From positions 7,353,001 to 7,417,000 of the forward strand of contig NZ_JAUSZH010000001.1 of assembly GCF_030817355.1 (NCBI RefSeq): DNA of 64,000 bases, written 5' to 3'. This document shows, one piece after another, positions 42,725 to 51,246 of this stretch. The stretch comes from Streptomyces sp. V1I1 (lineage in GTDB: Bacteria; Actinomycetota; Actinomycetes; Streptomycetales; Streptomycetaceae). The translations under genes were made by a program, and so were the position numbers. How positions within the stretch are numbered: position 1 is the stretch's first letter; every line of letters starts with the position of its first letter. The notes beneath the pieces were generated by a model that worked only from the letters and a program-made list of their open reading frames with translations, was not told where the DNA came from and did no database searches.

Positions 42725-44254
42725 ATGCATTTGGTCCTGGGTTCGCGGCCGCCACGGCAGCCCCTTTCGGATGCTGCTCTGATTCACGCAGTGCGTAAAG
42801 GACGAGTCGAACTCTTTCGGCATCTATATCGCCGCCACTACGCCGCCGTGAAGGCGTACGCCTCCCAATGCCTGCCGGGTCCACTGCATGCGCACGAGGT
42901 GACATCACAAGTCTTCGCGCAACTGCTGCAACGGATGGTGTCCGGGGAGGGCTTCGTCGGACAACGTCATCCGGGCTGCCTGCGACCTCAGTTACTGGGC
43001 AATGTTCGCACCGCGGCGATCACGAGATGGCATCGGGAGCGCGAAGCGCTGTCGCCGGACTTCCGGGCCTGGGTCGCCGCGGGAGGCCGGTGGCCCTGGG
43101 GCGAGGACGGCCAGCTGGCTCTCGCGTTCCAGCGCCTCCCCGTCACCACCCAGTGTCTGCTGTGGCACTCGGTGGTGGACCGGGACGATCCCGCGTCGAC
43201 GGCCCGCATCACGGGGCTGGCCCTCAATGCGGTCAAGGACTGGTGCGACCAGGCCAGAAGCGCGCTGCGCCAGGCCCGTACGGACCTGTATCTCGAGCGG
43301 CTGGAGCGTCAGGACTGCCGGGAGGTGATCAAGCGGCTGGCCCTGCGGGCCGAGGCGTCGCCGACCGAGGAGGTCGCGGACCATCTCCGTGTCTGTCCGG
43401 CATGCATGGGTGTCTACAAAGACGTGTCCCGGCTCGACGGGCAGCTGGAAGCGCAGCTGCCCGTACGACTGTTGGGGTGGTGGACCGGTCAGGATTACCT
43501 GCGGGCGAAGGCCGCCATCCCCGTGCCCCTGGACGATCCGCCGTTCCTGACGAGGCTGATGGTGCAAGCCCGGGTCGATGCTCCCGCACAGCGCTCGCGC
43601 GTACGCCGGGCCCGGGCCACGGCGGCCACCGCCCCGCGTCACCGGGGAACAATGTGGGCGGCGTCCCCGCGGGTCCTTCGCCGCTCGCGGGCCGCTCTCG
43701 TGGTCATCGGCTTCCTGGCCGGCGTTGGCGTGGGCATGGTCGCGCTGGCCGCTTGCGATCAGCAGCGCGGGGCCCAGGGGCACCCGCCGTCTGCGTCCCG
43801 GTCCTCGCCCGCGCCGGACGACTCTCCGTCGCCGGAAGCACCGACTCCCCCTACGTTCCGGGCCAGAGACCGCGTCCCTGCTGATGCGTACACATTCCAG
43901 CGCGGGACGACTGCCGGCTCCGGCCGGGGCACCCGTGTCCTGGGAAGCTCATCCTTCCTGCGCTACGACCGTGTCGTTTTCTCCACCGGGGACGCGCTCG
44001 CCCACGCCAGACTCGCGGGGCCGCCGGGCGGCGGTGCGTGGATAGAGCTCGTGCTCGATTCCCCTGCCCGATTAACGCTGGCGCGGATCACGCCAACCGC
44101 CGACGGTTCCGTGCACGACATCTCGGTGCCGATCATCCCCGTCGACGGCGTGCACCGTGTCCATGTCACCGCGCATTGCCCGACGACCGCCGAGCCGTGC
44201 ATCGAATTCCATGCGTTCGGTTCCGATTCATCCCTGTCCCCGGGCGCCGAATGA
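42725..44254 (+). CDS. ECF sigma-like protein with zinc finger, membrane helix and CBM-like domain; two TTA codons
   Basis: A 509-residue paralogue of the 40286 protein. Sigma region 2 at about 17-100 (ELFRHLYRRHYAAVKAYASQ), region 4 at about 130-190 (AFQRLPVTTQCLLWHSVVDR), zinc finger HLRVCPAC (His220, Cys224, Cys227), membrane helix about 322-344, Ser/Pro linker, and a C-terminal jelly-roll-like domain (about 385-498) whose IPVDGVHRVHVTAHC ending resembles CBM6/CBM35 modules. ATG 42725 follows GGAAGG; an in-frame GTG at 42710 is the alternative. Leu90 and Leu450 are TTA codons (42992-42994, 44072-44074), predicting strict bldA dependence. Confidence 0.78.
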   Translation: MHLVLGSRPPRQPLSDAALIHAVRKGRVELFRHLYRRHYAAVKAYASQCLPGPLHAHEVTSQVFAQLLQRMVSGEGFVGQRHPGCLRPQLLGNVRTAAITRWHREREALSPDFRAWVAAGGRWPWGEDGQLALAFQRLPVTTQCLLWHSVVDRDDPASTARITGLALNAVKDWCDQARSALRQARTDLYLERLERQDCREVIKRLALRAEASPTEEVADHLRVCPACMGVYKDVSRLDGQLEAQLPVRLLGWWTGQDYLRAKAAIPVPLDDPPFLTRLMVQARVDAPAQRSRVRRARATAATAPRHRGTMWAASPRVLRRSRAALVVIGFLAGVGVGMVALAACDQQRGAQGHPPSASRSSPAPDDSPSPEAPTPPTFRARDRVPADAYTFQRGTTAGSGRGTRVLGSSSFLRYDRVVFSTGDALAHARLAGPPGGGAWIELVLDSPARLTLARITPTADGSVHDISVPIIPVDGVHRVHVTAHCPTTAEPCIEFHAFGSDSSLSPGAE

Positions 44255-44419
44255 CGGCCACTCGCCCCGAGTCACGGCCGTCGCTGCCGTCGGCCGGTTC
44301 GACGTCCTGGCCGGCGACCAGGGTCAGTGCGGCGAGAAGGGGCGGGCCGTACCGCGGCCGAGGCGCTTCGCTGCCGACGGCCCAGACTGGCAAGAAGCGC
44401 GGCCCTCATGTGCGCCCGG

Positions 44420-45628
44420 TTACGCCCCCGCCGGCGGCCTGCGCGCAGCGTACGTTCCCGCGCCCGCCGCCAGCAGCATCACGCAGCCCGTGAAAATCAG
44501 CCCGGCCTGGCGTAGCCCGAGCCATGTGGCCATGGCGCCGACACCGACCACCGGCACCGAGATTCCGGCGTAGGCGACGACGAAGAACGCCGAAATGGTG
44601 CCGCCTCGATGCTGTGCCGGGGCCGCGCCGCTGACCACGGTGAGCGCCGCGCGAAAGGCCAGGCCCTGGCCGGTGCCGCCGCAGAGGGCGCCGAGGACGA
44701 GTAGGAGCATGGATTCGGCGAGCAGCGATGATGCCACCAACAGCAGGCCCACGATGAGGATGCCGCACCCCACGGGGAGCGCGAGGCGCGCGCCGATCCG
44801 TTGTGTCAAGGTCTGTCCGACGGTCGAAGCGAGGAACACGGAGAACACCACCGCGCCCGAGACAGCCAGGTTGTGCAAACCCAGCGTCTGCGAGGCAAAG
44901 CTCGGCGCGACCGCCGTGAACAGCCCGAGAAGCGCGAAGCCGGCGAACGCCGCCAGCGCGGCGGGTGTGAACACACCCTTCACCTCCGGAGGCACCGTGA
45001 CTCCCTGCGGCTTCAGAGGTGGCCATCGCTTCGGCTCCGTCACGGTCTCCGGCAGGAACCAGGTGATCCCACAGGCCACAGCCACCAGCCCCAGGTGGAC
45101 CCAGAACGGCAGCAACAGCGGCCAGGGCGTGTACTGCGCGAGAAGGCCGGAGAGCAGTGGCCCGCAGCCCAGACCACCCATGTTCGCTGCGGTGGCGGCG
45201 AACCCGGCCCGCGCCTTCTGCCCAGGACCGGCCAGCTCGATGACGGCCGGTGTGGCCGCGCCGCTCAGCAGACCGGCCGCGCAGCCGGACAGCAGCCGCC
45301 CCGCGAAGAGCAGAGGCAGACCGCTCTGCAGGAGGAAGCATCCCGCGCTCGCGGCCGACAAGGCCATGGCGATCAGGAGCACTGGTCGGCGGCCGACCTC
45401 GTCGGAGTAGTTTCCCGCCACGAGCAGCACGGTGATGACCGCGACGGCATACACGGCGAAGACAACGGTCACCATCAGCTCGGAGAACCCGATCTGTTCC
45501 TGGTAGAGCCCGTACAACGGTGTGGGCAGGGTGGTCCCGGCCATCCCGATGGCGAACACCACTGCCGCAGCCGGATAGCCCGGTCGCCAAGCACCGCCTG
45601 CGTTCACTGCGCCCTTGCGAACGATCAC
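44420..45628 (-). CDS. Major facilitator superfamily transporter (drug-efflux-like)
   Basis: A 402-residue, twelve-helix MFS protein. Helix 1 contains GMAGTTLPTPLYGLYQEQIG, the loop 2-3 motif is AGNYSDEVGRRPVLLIAMAL, and helix 5 carries GGLGCGPLLSGLLAQY (motif-C-like), pointing to a drug or metabolite exporter of the DHA1 type. The GTG at 45628 is chosen because TAGGGT stands 7 nt before it on the minus strand (complement of 45636-45641). Its neighbour across the divergent region is a lipoprotein gene. Substrate unknown. Confidence 0.8.
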   Translation of the reverse strand: MIVRKGAVNAGGAWRPGYPAAAVVFAIGMAGTTLPTPLYGLYQEQIGFSELMVTVVFAVYAVAVITVLLVAGNYSDEVGRRPVLLIAMALSAASAGCFLLQSGLPLLFAGRLLSGCAAGLLSGAATPAVIELAGPGQKARAGFAATAANMGGLGCGPLLSGLLAQYTPWPLLLPFWVHLGLVAVACGITWFLPETVTEPKRWPPLKPQGVTVPPEVKGVFTPAALAAFAGFALLGLFTAVAPSFASQTLGLHNLAVSGAVVFSVFLASTVGQTLTQRIGARLALPVGCGILIVGLLLVASSLLAESMLLLVLGALCGGTGQGLAFRAALTVVSGAAPAQHRGGTISAFFVVAYAGISVPVVGVGAMATWLGLRQAGLIFTGCVMLLAAGAGTYAARRPPAGA

Positions 45629-45635
45629 GCACGTC

Positions 45636-45641
45636 ACCCTA
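45636..45641 (-). promoter_or_regulatory. Leaderless -10 box (TAGGGT) of the MFS gene
   Basis: Read on the minus strand, TAGGGT is followed by 7 nt and then the GTG start at 45628. Confidence 0.5.
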
Positions 45642-45791
45642 CGAGCGCCCCCTCGCCGCCGCCGCCAGGCACGAGGCGGCGCGCTGCCCACGGGGAACGC
45701 GGCCGGGCCGGGGTCTGTGACGTGAACCGGAGTGGTGGGACGATGGCTGAACGGACCGAATCGGCGGTCGGTACAACCCTGTGGGGCACTC

Positions 45792-46634
45792 ATGAACATC
45801 TGGCTCCCATTCCGGCTCTTCGCCGCAACGGCCGTGACCGGCCTGATGCTCACCGCCTGCGGGGGTTCTGGCGGGTCCCCGACCGCGTCGGGATCGCCGT
45901 CCGCCGCACCGGGAACGTCCTCACCGTCGCAGTCGCCCGCGACACCCGTTCCCTCGGCCCCGGCGGCGACGACACCGCCGGGCACGCAAGGGCCGACCTC
46001 GCCCGCCCCCGGCGGCAGCCTGCCAGTGCTCGGCTCCGGGCGTTTCCAGCCGTTGTGGCCGTTCGCCACGCTCGCCGAAGCCCAGGCGTGGGAACGTGAC
46101 TATCGCTCCGGCGGACACGCGCCCTGGCATCTCGACCCGGACCAGACCGCACTGTCCTTCACCCGGAACTACCTCGGCTTCCGGGAGATCGGCCGGATCT
46201 CCTCACACACCGTCAGCGGTCCGCACGCCCGCATCGGCGTCGCACCGAGCGGGCCCGAAGGCGGCACCGCGGCGATTGTCCACCTCATGCGATACGGCAC
46301 CGGCCCGGACGCCCCGTGGGAGGTCGTGGGCACCGACGACACGACGTTCTCCCTGACCACGCCCGGATACGGGTCGCTCGTGCGTTCCCCGATGGTGGCC
46401 GGCGGGCGGATCACCGGCGTGGACGAGGGCATCCGCGTGCAGGTGCGCCAGCCATCGTCCGGGGCGCTGCTGGGAACCTCGTGCTGCACCTCGGCGGGCG
46501 GCAACGACCAGCCCTGGAAACAGTCGGTGTCCTTCTCCGGAGCCCGCGACCCGGTGCTCACGGTTGTCGCATCCACCGGCGGGCACGTCGCCGAGGTTGA
46601 ACGCTTCACCGTCACGGCGGTGCGCACCGGCTGA
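45792..46634 (+). CDS. Secreted lipoprotein with C-terminal Ig-like (Gmad2-type) domain
   Basis: A 280-residue lipoprotein: signal peptide MNIWLPFRLFAATAVTGLML with lipobox LTAC, a Ser/Pro/Thr-rich linker (residues about 25-75), a middle domain (AQAWERDYRSGGHAPWHLDP, SFTRNYLGF), and a C-terminal domain that reads like a Gmad2 immunoglobulin-like module (SLVRSPMVAGGRITGVDEGI to VSFSGARDPVLTVVASTGG). ATG 45792 is chosen from the signal peptide. Anchored outside the membrane; function unknown. Convergent with the 46656 gene. Confidence 0.7.
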   Translation: MNIWLPFRLFAATAVTGLMLTACGGSGGSPTASGSPSAAPGTSSPSQSPATPVPSAPAATTPPGTQGPTSPAPGGSLPVLGSGRFQPLWPFATLAEAQAWERDYRSGGHAPWHLDPDQTALSFTRNYLGFREIGRISSHTVSGPHARIGVAPSGPEGGTAAIVHLMRYGTGPDAPWEVVGTDDTTFSLTTPGYGSLVRSPMVAGGRITGVDEGIRVQVRQPSSGALLGTSCCTSAGGNDQPWKQSVSFSGARDPVLTVVASTGGHVAEVERFTVTAVRTG

Positions 46635-46655
46635 CCGGCCGACCGGCTCACCTGG

Positions 46656-47252
46656 TCACGAAGAGGGATCGGTGAAGCGGTTTGTGTACCGGCCGATCAG
46701 CGTTTGTGACCGTCGGCGGGTGCAGGACGTCCCAGCCCACCGTGTTTGCTGCGGCCGGAGATGTGGGCACCCCACCTGGTAGCCGCCATGGGTCTGCTTC
46801 CAGCTCAATGAGTAGTACAGGTAGTTCCGCTCGGTGGTGTCGGTGCCGGACTGGGCGTGAAAGGCGCGCCAGTACTTGTGGCCTTCGCCGGGGGCGTCGC
46901 CATCCGGGTAGAGCACGATGCCCAGAACCCCGTGCAGCGCTTCCCTCTTTTCGGTCATGTAGATGACGTTCGCGCCTTCCCGGTAGTCGGTGATGCGTGC
47001 CCAGAACGGCGCGTGCAGGCCGAGTGCCCTGGGCAGTTCCAGGTGGCTTTCGATGGACTCGTCGCCTCCGACCATCCCGTCGTGGGCGAAGAGCGCCTCG
47101 ACTGCCATGTACGGCATGGTGAACATCTCGCCTTGGCTTTTGGCGCGGAGGAAGTCTGCGGCTTCCAGCAGAGTCAGCCTCTCGAGGGACCGCGTCTGGA
47201 GAGTCTGCGCGGTCTGCAACTCCTTGGGGGCGTACGGGTCGCAGCCAGTCAT
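46656..47252 (-). CDS. Protein of unknown function
   Basis: A 198-residue soluble protein beginning MTGCDPYAPKELQTAQTLQT. The middle reads well as a folded domain (PFWARITDYREGANVIYMTE, HGVLGIVLYPDGDAPGEGHK, NYLYYSLSWKQTHGGYQVG). The last 45 residues are Arg/Thr/Ser-rich and look less protein-like, so the original end may lie near 46790 with a frameshift extending it. GGGAGG precedes ATG 47252. It starts 26 nt after the stop of the acyltransferase-like gene and may be co-transcribed with it. I do not recognise the family. Confidence 0.5.
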   Translation of the reverse strand: MTGCDPYAPKELQTAQTLQTRSLERLTLLEAADFLRAKSQGEMFTMPYMAVEALFAHDGMVGGDESIESHLELPRALGLHAPFWARITDYREGANVIYMTEKREALHGVLGIVLYPDGDAPGEGHKYWRAFHAQSGTDTTERNYLYYSLSWKQTHGGYQVGCPHLRPQQTRWAGTSCTRRRSQTLIGRYTNRFTDPSS

Positions 47253-47277
47253 GGAGAAACCTCCCAGTTCTGGCGAA

Positions 47278-48522
47278 TCATTCTGTGTCCCTGAGACGGG
47301 CGGGTGTGGTGGCGGCATGCAGCATGTACTCCAGCGGTCCGCGCCGGAAGGCCCGGGTCCAGGCGAGTGCCAGCAGCATGGCAGCTGCGGCGAAGCCGAG
47401 GAGGACCAGTAGGGCCACGGAGTCCGGCAGGTCGTCGATGCCCAGGGCCTTGATGGCGATGATGTGGCCGACGTAGGCGGTCAGGGCGATTGAGCCGACC
47501 GCGATGACGGGCGTGGCCAGCCACCGCAGGCGGGCCGACCGGTCCGTGGCGATGAAGCAGGCGGCCAGGACCACGAGGGCGACGCCGGTGCTGCCCAGGA
47601 TGGACCATGTCGTCTGGCTGTGCGGCGCGGCCACCAGCAGCCAGGCGGGAATGCCCGCGGTCGGGTCCTCGCCGACGGCGTCGGACCACCAGGCCGATGA
47701 TGCCGCCCCGGTGTCCGTGGCCGCGTTCACAGCGGCCGGTGCGCCCGGGACCAGATGCAGGGCCAGCCATGAGCCCCCGTAGCCGAGCACGGCCAGCGCG
47801 CCGCCGGTCAGGGCGACCCTGGCCGGTGCACCGGGCCGGGTGAGGTCGAGCCGGGCCACCGCCATTCCGGCGATGATGAAAGGCAGCCAGGTCAGCACCG
47901 GGTACGCGCCGGTGATGAACAGCTCGACGAGCCCGTCCGAATCGGTGATGCGCCCCAGCGGATCGTGGGCGATGACGGTATCGGCCCAGCTTCCGCCCTC
48001 GACCGCAGCCCGCAGCAAATACAGGACCTGGGGCAGTACGAGCGCGGTCGCTGCGGCGATGAGGGCCAGGGTGACCGCGCGCAGCCGGTACAGAGGAAGG
48101 GCGAGGACGAAGAGCAGTCCGTAGCAGGCAAGGATCACGTCGACCGGAGTGTCCAGGGCGGCCAAGGCGTATCCCAGGACGATCAGGACGGCGGAGCGGA
48201 TCAGTACCCTGCCCACGGCCTGCCGCCCCGCGCGCCCGGTCCGCGGCTGCGGCCTGCCGGTGAGCAGGACCAGGGAGAACCCGGCAAGCAGAGCGAACAA
48301 GGCAGCGGACCGGCCGCGTGCCAGCTCCATCGCCCAGCCCAGCGGGCCGCCCACGGACGGCTCGGGACCGACGTGGGCCGCGTACATGCCCAGGACCGCC
48401 AGGCCGCGGGCCAGGTCGATGCCGATCAGCCGCCCTGTTGACGTCGTACGGCAGGGAGAGCGGCCCGCCGCGGCCTCGGGTGCTGCCTCGGACGGCACGG
48501 CCTGCGATACGTCGTGCGTCAT
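47278..48522 (-). CDS. DUF418/heparan-acetyltransferase-like membrane protein
   Basis: A 414-residue protein with about ten to eleven membrane helices. It begins, after a soluble leader, with RLIGIDLARGLAVLGMYAAH, the signature first helix of the DUF1624/DUF418 acyltransferase-like group, and continues FALLAGFSLVLLTGR. The last helices (VAVGSIALTAYVGHIIAIKA-like) match DUF418. Such proteins are thought to move acyl groups across the membrane or act as transporters; the substrate is unknown. Divergent from a response-regulator gene, which may control it. Confidence 0.75.
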   Translation of the reverse strand: MTHDVSQAVPSEAAPEAAAGRSPCRTTSTGRLIGIDLARGLAVLGMYAAHVGPEPSVGGPLGWAMELARGRSAALFALLAGFSLVLLTGRPQPRTGRAGRQAVGRVLIRSAVLIVLGYALAALDTPVDVILACYGLLFVLALPLYRLRAVTLALIAAATALVLPQVLYLLRAAVEGGSWADTVIAHDPLGRITDSDGLVELFITGAYPVLTWLPFIIAGMAVARLDLTRPGAPARVALTGGALAVLGYGGSWLALHLVPGAPAAVNAATDTGAASSAWWSDAVGEDPTAGIPAWLLVAAPHSQTTWSILGSTGVALVVLAACFIATDRSARLRWLATPVIAVGSIALTAYVGHIIAIKALGIDDLPDSVALLVLLGFAAAAMLLALAWTRAFRRGPLEYMLHAATTPARLRDTE

Positions 48523-48697
48523 AGCTCAAGGGTTGGGGAAAGCTGCCAGTTACAACCATCCGGCAGGTGTCCGGAACCGCCCCCGCCGACTGGCTGGCGC
48601 AGCCCCGTCGCCTGGCGGTATTCGGTGTCGGGCACCCGCAGGGCCTCCCTCGGCGTGGTACGAATCGGACAGTGGTCCGATGGCGAGTGGAGCACGT

Positions 48698-49363
48698 GTG
48701 ATCCGGGTATTGGTGGTCGACGATGAGGCCCTGATCCGTACGGGCTTTCAGCACATCCTCGACGCGGCGGACGATATCGAGGTCGTGGCGGCGGTTACCG
48801 GCGGCCAGGCGGTCCAGACTGCGCAGCAGACACGTCCCGACGTCGTGCTGCTGGACATCCGGATGCCGGACGTGGACGGACTCACCGTCCTGGCCGGCCT
48901 CCGTCGGCTGCCGCACCCTCCTGTGGTTGCCATGCTCACGACGTTCGACATGGACGAGTACGTGGCAACGGCACTTCGCTCGGGCGCCGCCGGCTTCCTG
49001 CTCAAGGACACCGACCCCGAGGGACTGCCGTTCCTGGTGCGGACCCTGGCCGACGGCGGCACCGTGCTGTCGTCCAAGGTCACCCGGACGGTAGTGGACG
49101 GCTACCTGAACGCCGGCTCCCAGGAACCCGCCGCCCGCAGCCTCGACCGGCTGACCGACCGCGAGCGCGCCGTACTCGCCCTCATCGCCGAGGGACTGTC
49201 CAACACCGACATCGCCACACGGATGCACCTGAGTACCGGCACGGTCAAGGACCATGTGAGCGCCATCCTCACCAAGCTGGAGGTGGGCGGCCGCGTCCAG
49301 GCCGCCCTGCTCGCCGAACGCGCCGGCCTCCTCAAGCCGCCGCGGGACGAGGAGGAGCGATGA
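48698..49363 (+). CDS. NarL/FixJ family response regulator
   Basis: A 221-residue regulator. The receiver domain (about 1-120) has the acidic pocket VLVVDDEALI, phospho-acceptor Asp in VVLLDIRMPDVDG, Thr in MLTTFD and Lys in GFLLKDTDPE. The LuxR-type HTH (about 155-210) is LTDRERAVLALIAEGLSNTD then HLSTGTVKDHVSAILTKLEV. GTG 48698 has GGAG at good spacing; an ATG at 48680 is an alternative. The stop overlaps the kinase start (ATGA), a two-component operon. Confidence 0.87.
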   Translation: MIRVLVVDDEALIRTGFQHILDAADDIEVVAAVTGGQAVQTAQQTRPDVVLLDIRMPDVDGLTVLAGLRRLPHPPVVAMLTTFDMDEYVATALRSGAAGFLLKDTDPEGLPFLVRTLADGGTVLSSKVTRTVVDGYLNAGSQEPAARSLDRLTDRERAVLALIAEGLSNTDIATRMHLSTGTVKDHVSAILTKLEVGGRVQAALLAERAGLLKPPRDEEER

Positions 49364-50508
49364 CCCCCCGCGGCCTGCCCGCACCGCTGCTGGACGCCGC
49401 CCTCGTCGCGGTCGCGCTGCTCGACGTCTGGGTCCATTTCGACACGGAGGAGCCGCTGCGCATGGCGTGCGCCGTGGCCGCTGCTTTCGCTCTTGTGCTG
49501 CGCCGTCGCCTGCCGCTGCTGACCTTCCTGCTCACCCTGCCCGCCGTCCTGTTCTCCGACGCGATCCTCGCCGCGCTGGCCGCGCTGTACACCCTCGCCT
49601 CACTCACCCGCCGCCGCACCCTGCTGGCCGTCTGCGCCGCGGCGTTCACGTTCAGCAGTATGTCCTCGTGGCCGTCACCGACGTTCGACCTGTCGGAGAC
49701 CGCGACCTTGATCACTCTGGGCTACACCGCGGCGACGGCGGTCGCTCCTGTCTTCCTCGGACAGCTCGTCCAGGCCCGGCGTGATCTGTCCTTGCGACTC
49801 GCCGAGATCTCCGCGGCGCGTGATCACGAGCGGCTCCTGACCGACCAGACCGTGCTGGCCAAGGAGCGCGCGCAGCTCGCCCGGGAGATGCATGACGTGG
49901 TCTCTCACCAGGTCAGCCTGATTGCGGTGCGGGCCGGAGCGCTCCAGGTCGGTGCCCGGGACGCCGAAGTCAAGGAAGCCGCAGCCACGATCAGGCGGCT
50001 GAGCGTACAGACCCTGGACGAACTGCGGCACATGGTCAGTGTCCTGCGTGCTTCCGGGGGCCGCCCCACGGAGCTGACCCCGCAGCCGTCCCTGGCCGAC
50101 CTCGAGCGGCTGGTCGAGAGCAGCGGCATCGAGGCCGAGCTGCAGACGGACCTGCCTGACGGCCTTCCGCCGACCGTCCAGCGCGCCATCTACCGCACCG
50201 TCCAGGAAGCGCTGACCAACGTACGCAAGCACGCCCCCGGCGCCACCGCGACGGTCCGCATCTGCCACGAGAACGGCGCCGTCCGTGTCACGGTAGCCAA
50301 TACCGCACCGAGCCGGCCCGCTCTACCCCTGCCCAGTGCGCACTACGGCCTGGTCGGCCTGCGTCAGCGCGCCGCGCTCCTCGGTGGCACTGTCACCTCC
50401 GGCCCGACGGCCGACGGCGGCTACGAACTTCGCCTGGAACTACCGGCCGGGGGTGCGGTCGTTGCTGACGGTGGCCATCAAGGTTCCCTCGGGGCTGACG
50501 GCCCCTGA
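49360..50508 (+). CDS. NarL-type sensor histidine kinase (HisKA_3)
   Basis: A 382-residue membrane kinase: four to five N-terminal helices (residues 10-140) with very short loops, so it probably senses within the membrane. The HisKA_3 dimerisation box carries the phospho-acceptor His in AREMHDVVSHQVSLIAVRAG, and the HATPase domain carries the N-box TVQEALTNVRKHAPG and G-box YGLVGLRQRAALLGG. Partner of the preceding response regulator by 4-bp overlap. The 3' end overlaps the convergent TetR gene by 31 bp. Confidence 0.87.
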   Translation: MTPRGLPAPLLDAALVAVALLDVWVHFDTEEPLRMACAVAAAFALVLRRRLPLLTFLLTLPAVLFSDAILAALAALYTLASLTRRRTLLAVCAAAFTFSSMSSWPSPTFDLSETATLITLGYTAATAVAPVFLGQLVQARRDLSLRLAEISAARDHERLLTDQTVLAKERAQLAREMHDVVSHQVSLIAVRAGALQVGARDAEVKEAAATIRRLSVQTLDELRHMVSVLRASGGRPTELTPQPSLADLERLVESSGIEAELQTDLPDGLPPTVQRAIYRTVQEALTNVRKHAPGATATVRICHENGAVRVTVANTAPSRPALPLPSAHYGLVGLRQRAALLGGTVTSGPTADGGYELRLELPAGGAVVADGGHQGSLGADGP

Positions 50509-51140
50509 TACCCCGTTGCGAGCATGTTGCGGGCGGCCGGTCGGACTTCGTCGCCGACGAGGTTGACGACCTGGTCGGCGATCATGTCGAGGATGTCCGC
50601 CGCGGCTGTGTCATCGCCGAGAACGAGGAAGTTCAGAGTCAGCCCGTCGGTCATGGCGGCCAGATAGCGGGCCAACACGGGGACAGGGACGCGGAGTTCG
50701 AACTCCATGCTGTTACGGAGCTGTTCGATGAGCTGGGTGTAGGTGTCGGAGTACAGCTCATACTGCCGTCGTGCCAGATGTTCGAATCCCGGCTGGCGCA
50801 GGGCGTACTGGGTGAGTTCGTAAGTGAGCATGTGCTCCCCGGGGTTGGCGGACACATGCTCCCAGTAGGCATGGAATCCCGCCCGGATGGTCTCCCGAAG
50901 GGTGGCCTTCGGCCGGATCGCCTCCTTCACCACCGTGACGTAGTGATCGGTGATCGCCGCGATGACGGACTCGAGCAGGGCCTGCTTGGAGTCGAAGCAG
51001 TAGTGGAAGACGCTCAGCGAGACGCCGGCCTCGGCGGCGATGGTCCGGGTCGTCGTCCTGGAGACACCGTCGCGGGTCATCGCGCGGATCGCTGCCTCGA
51101 TCAGCTGTCGGCGCCGCTCGGCCGACGGCATCCGTGCCAT
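50478..51140 (-). CDS. TetR/AcrR family transcriptional regulator
   Basis: A 220-residue regulator with N-terminal HTH (RRRQLIEAAIRAMTRDGVSR, TIAAEAGVSLSVFHYCFDSK) and an all-helical TetR_C domain with YELTQYALRQPGFEHLARRQ, as in the BetI-like/TetR_C_6 group. It lies 106 bases downstream of the secreted metallohydrolase gene on the same strand and may regulate it. Ligand unknown. Confidence 0.85.
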   Translation of the reverse strand: MARMPSAERRRQLIEAAIRAMTRDGVSRTTTRTIAAEAGVSLSVFHYCFDSKQALLESVIAAITDHYVTVVKEAIRPKATLRETIRAGFHAYWEHVSANPGEHMLTYELTQYALRQPGFEHLARRQYELYSDTYTQLIEQLRNSMEFELRVPVPVLARYLAAMTDGLTLNFLVLGDDTAAADILDMIADQVVNLVGDEVRPAARNMLATGYQGPSAPREP

Positions 51141-51246
51141 GTGGTTCCCTTCGGTCTTGTACCGCGCCGAGGCATGCGGCCGGGGCCGGCCGAATCAGGA
51201 GAGCTGATCCGGCCGACCCCGGCCCTTGGGCACTCCATCGGTGGCG

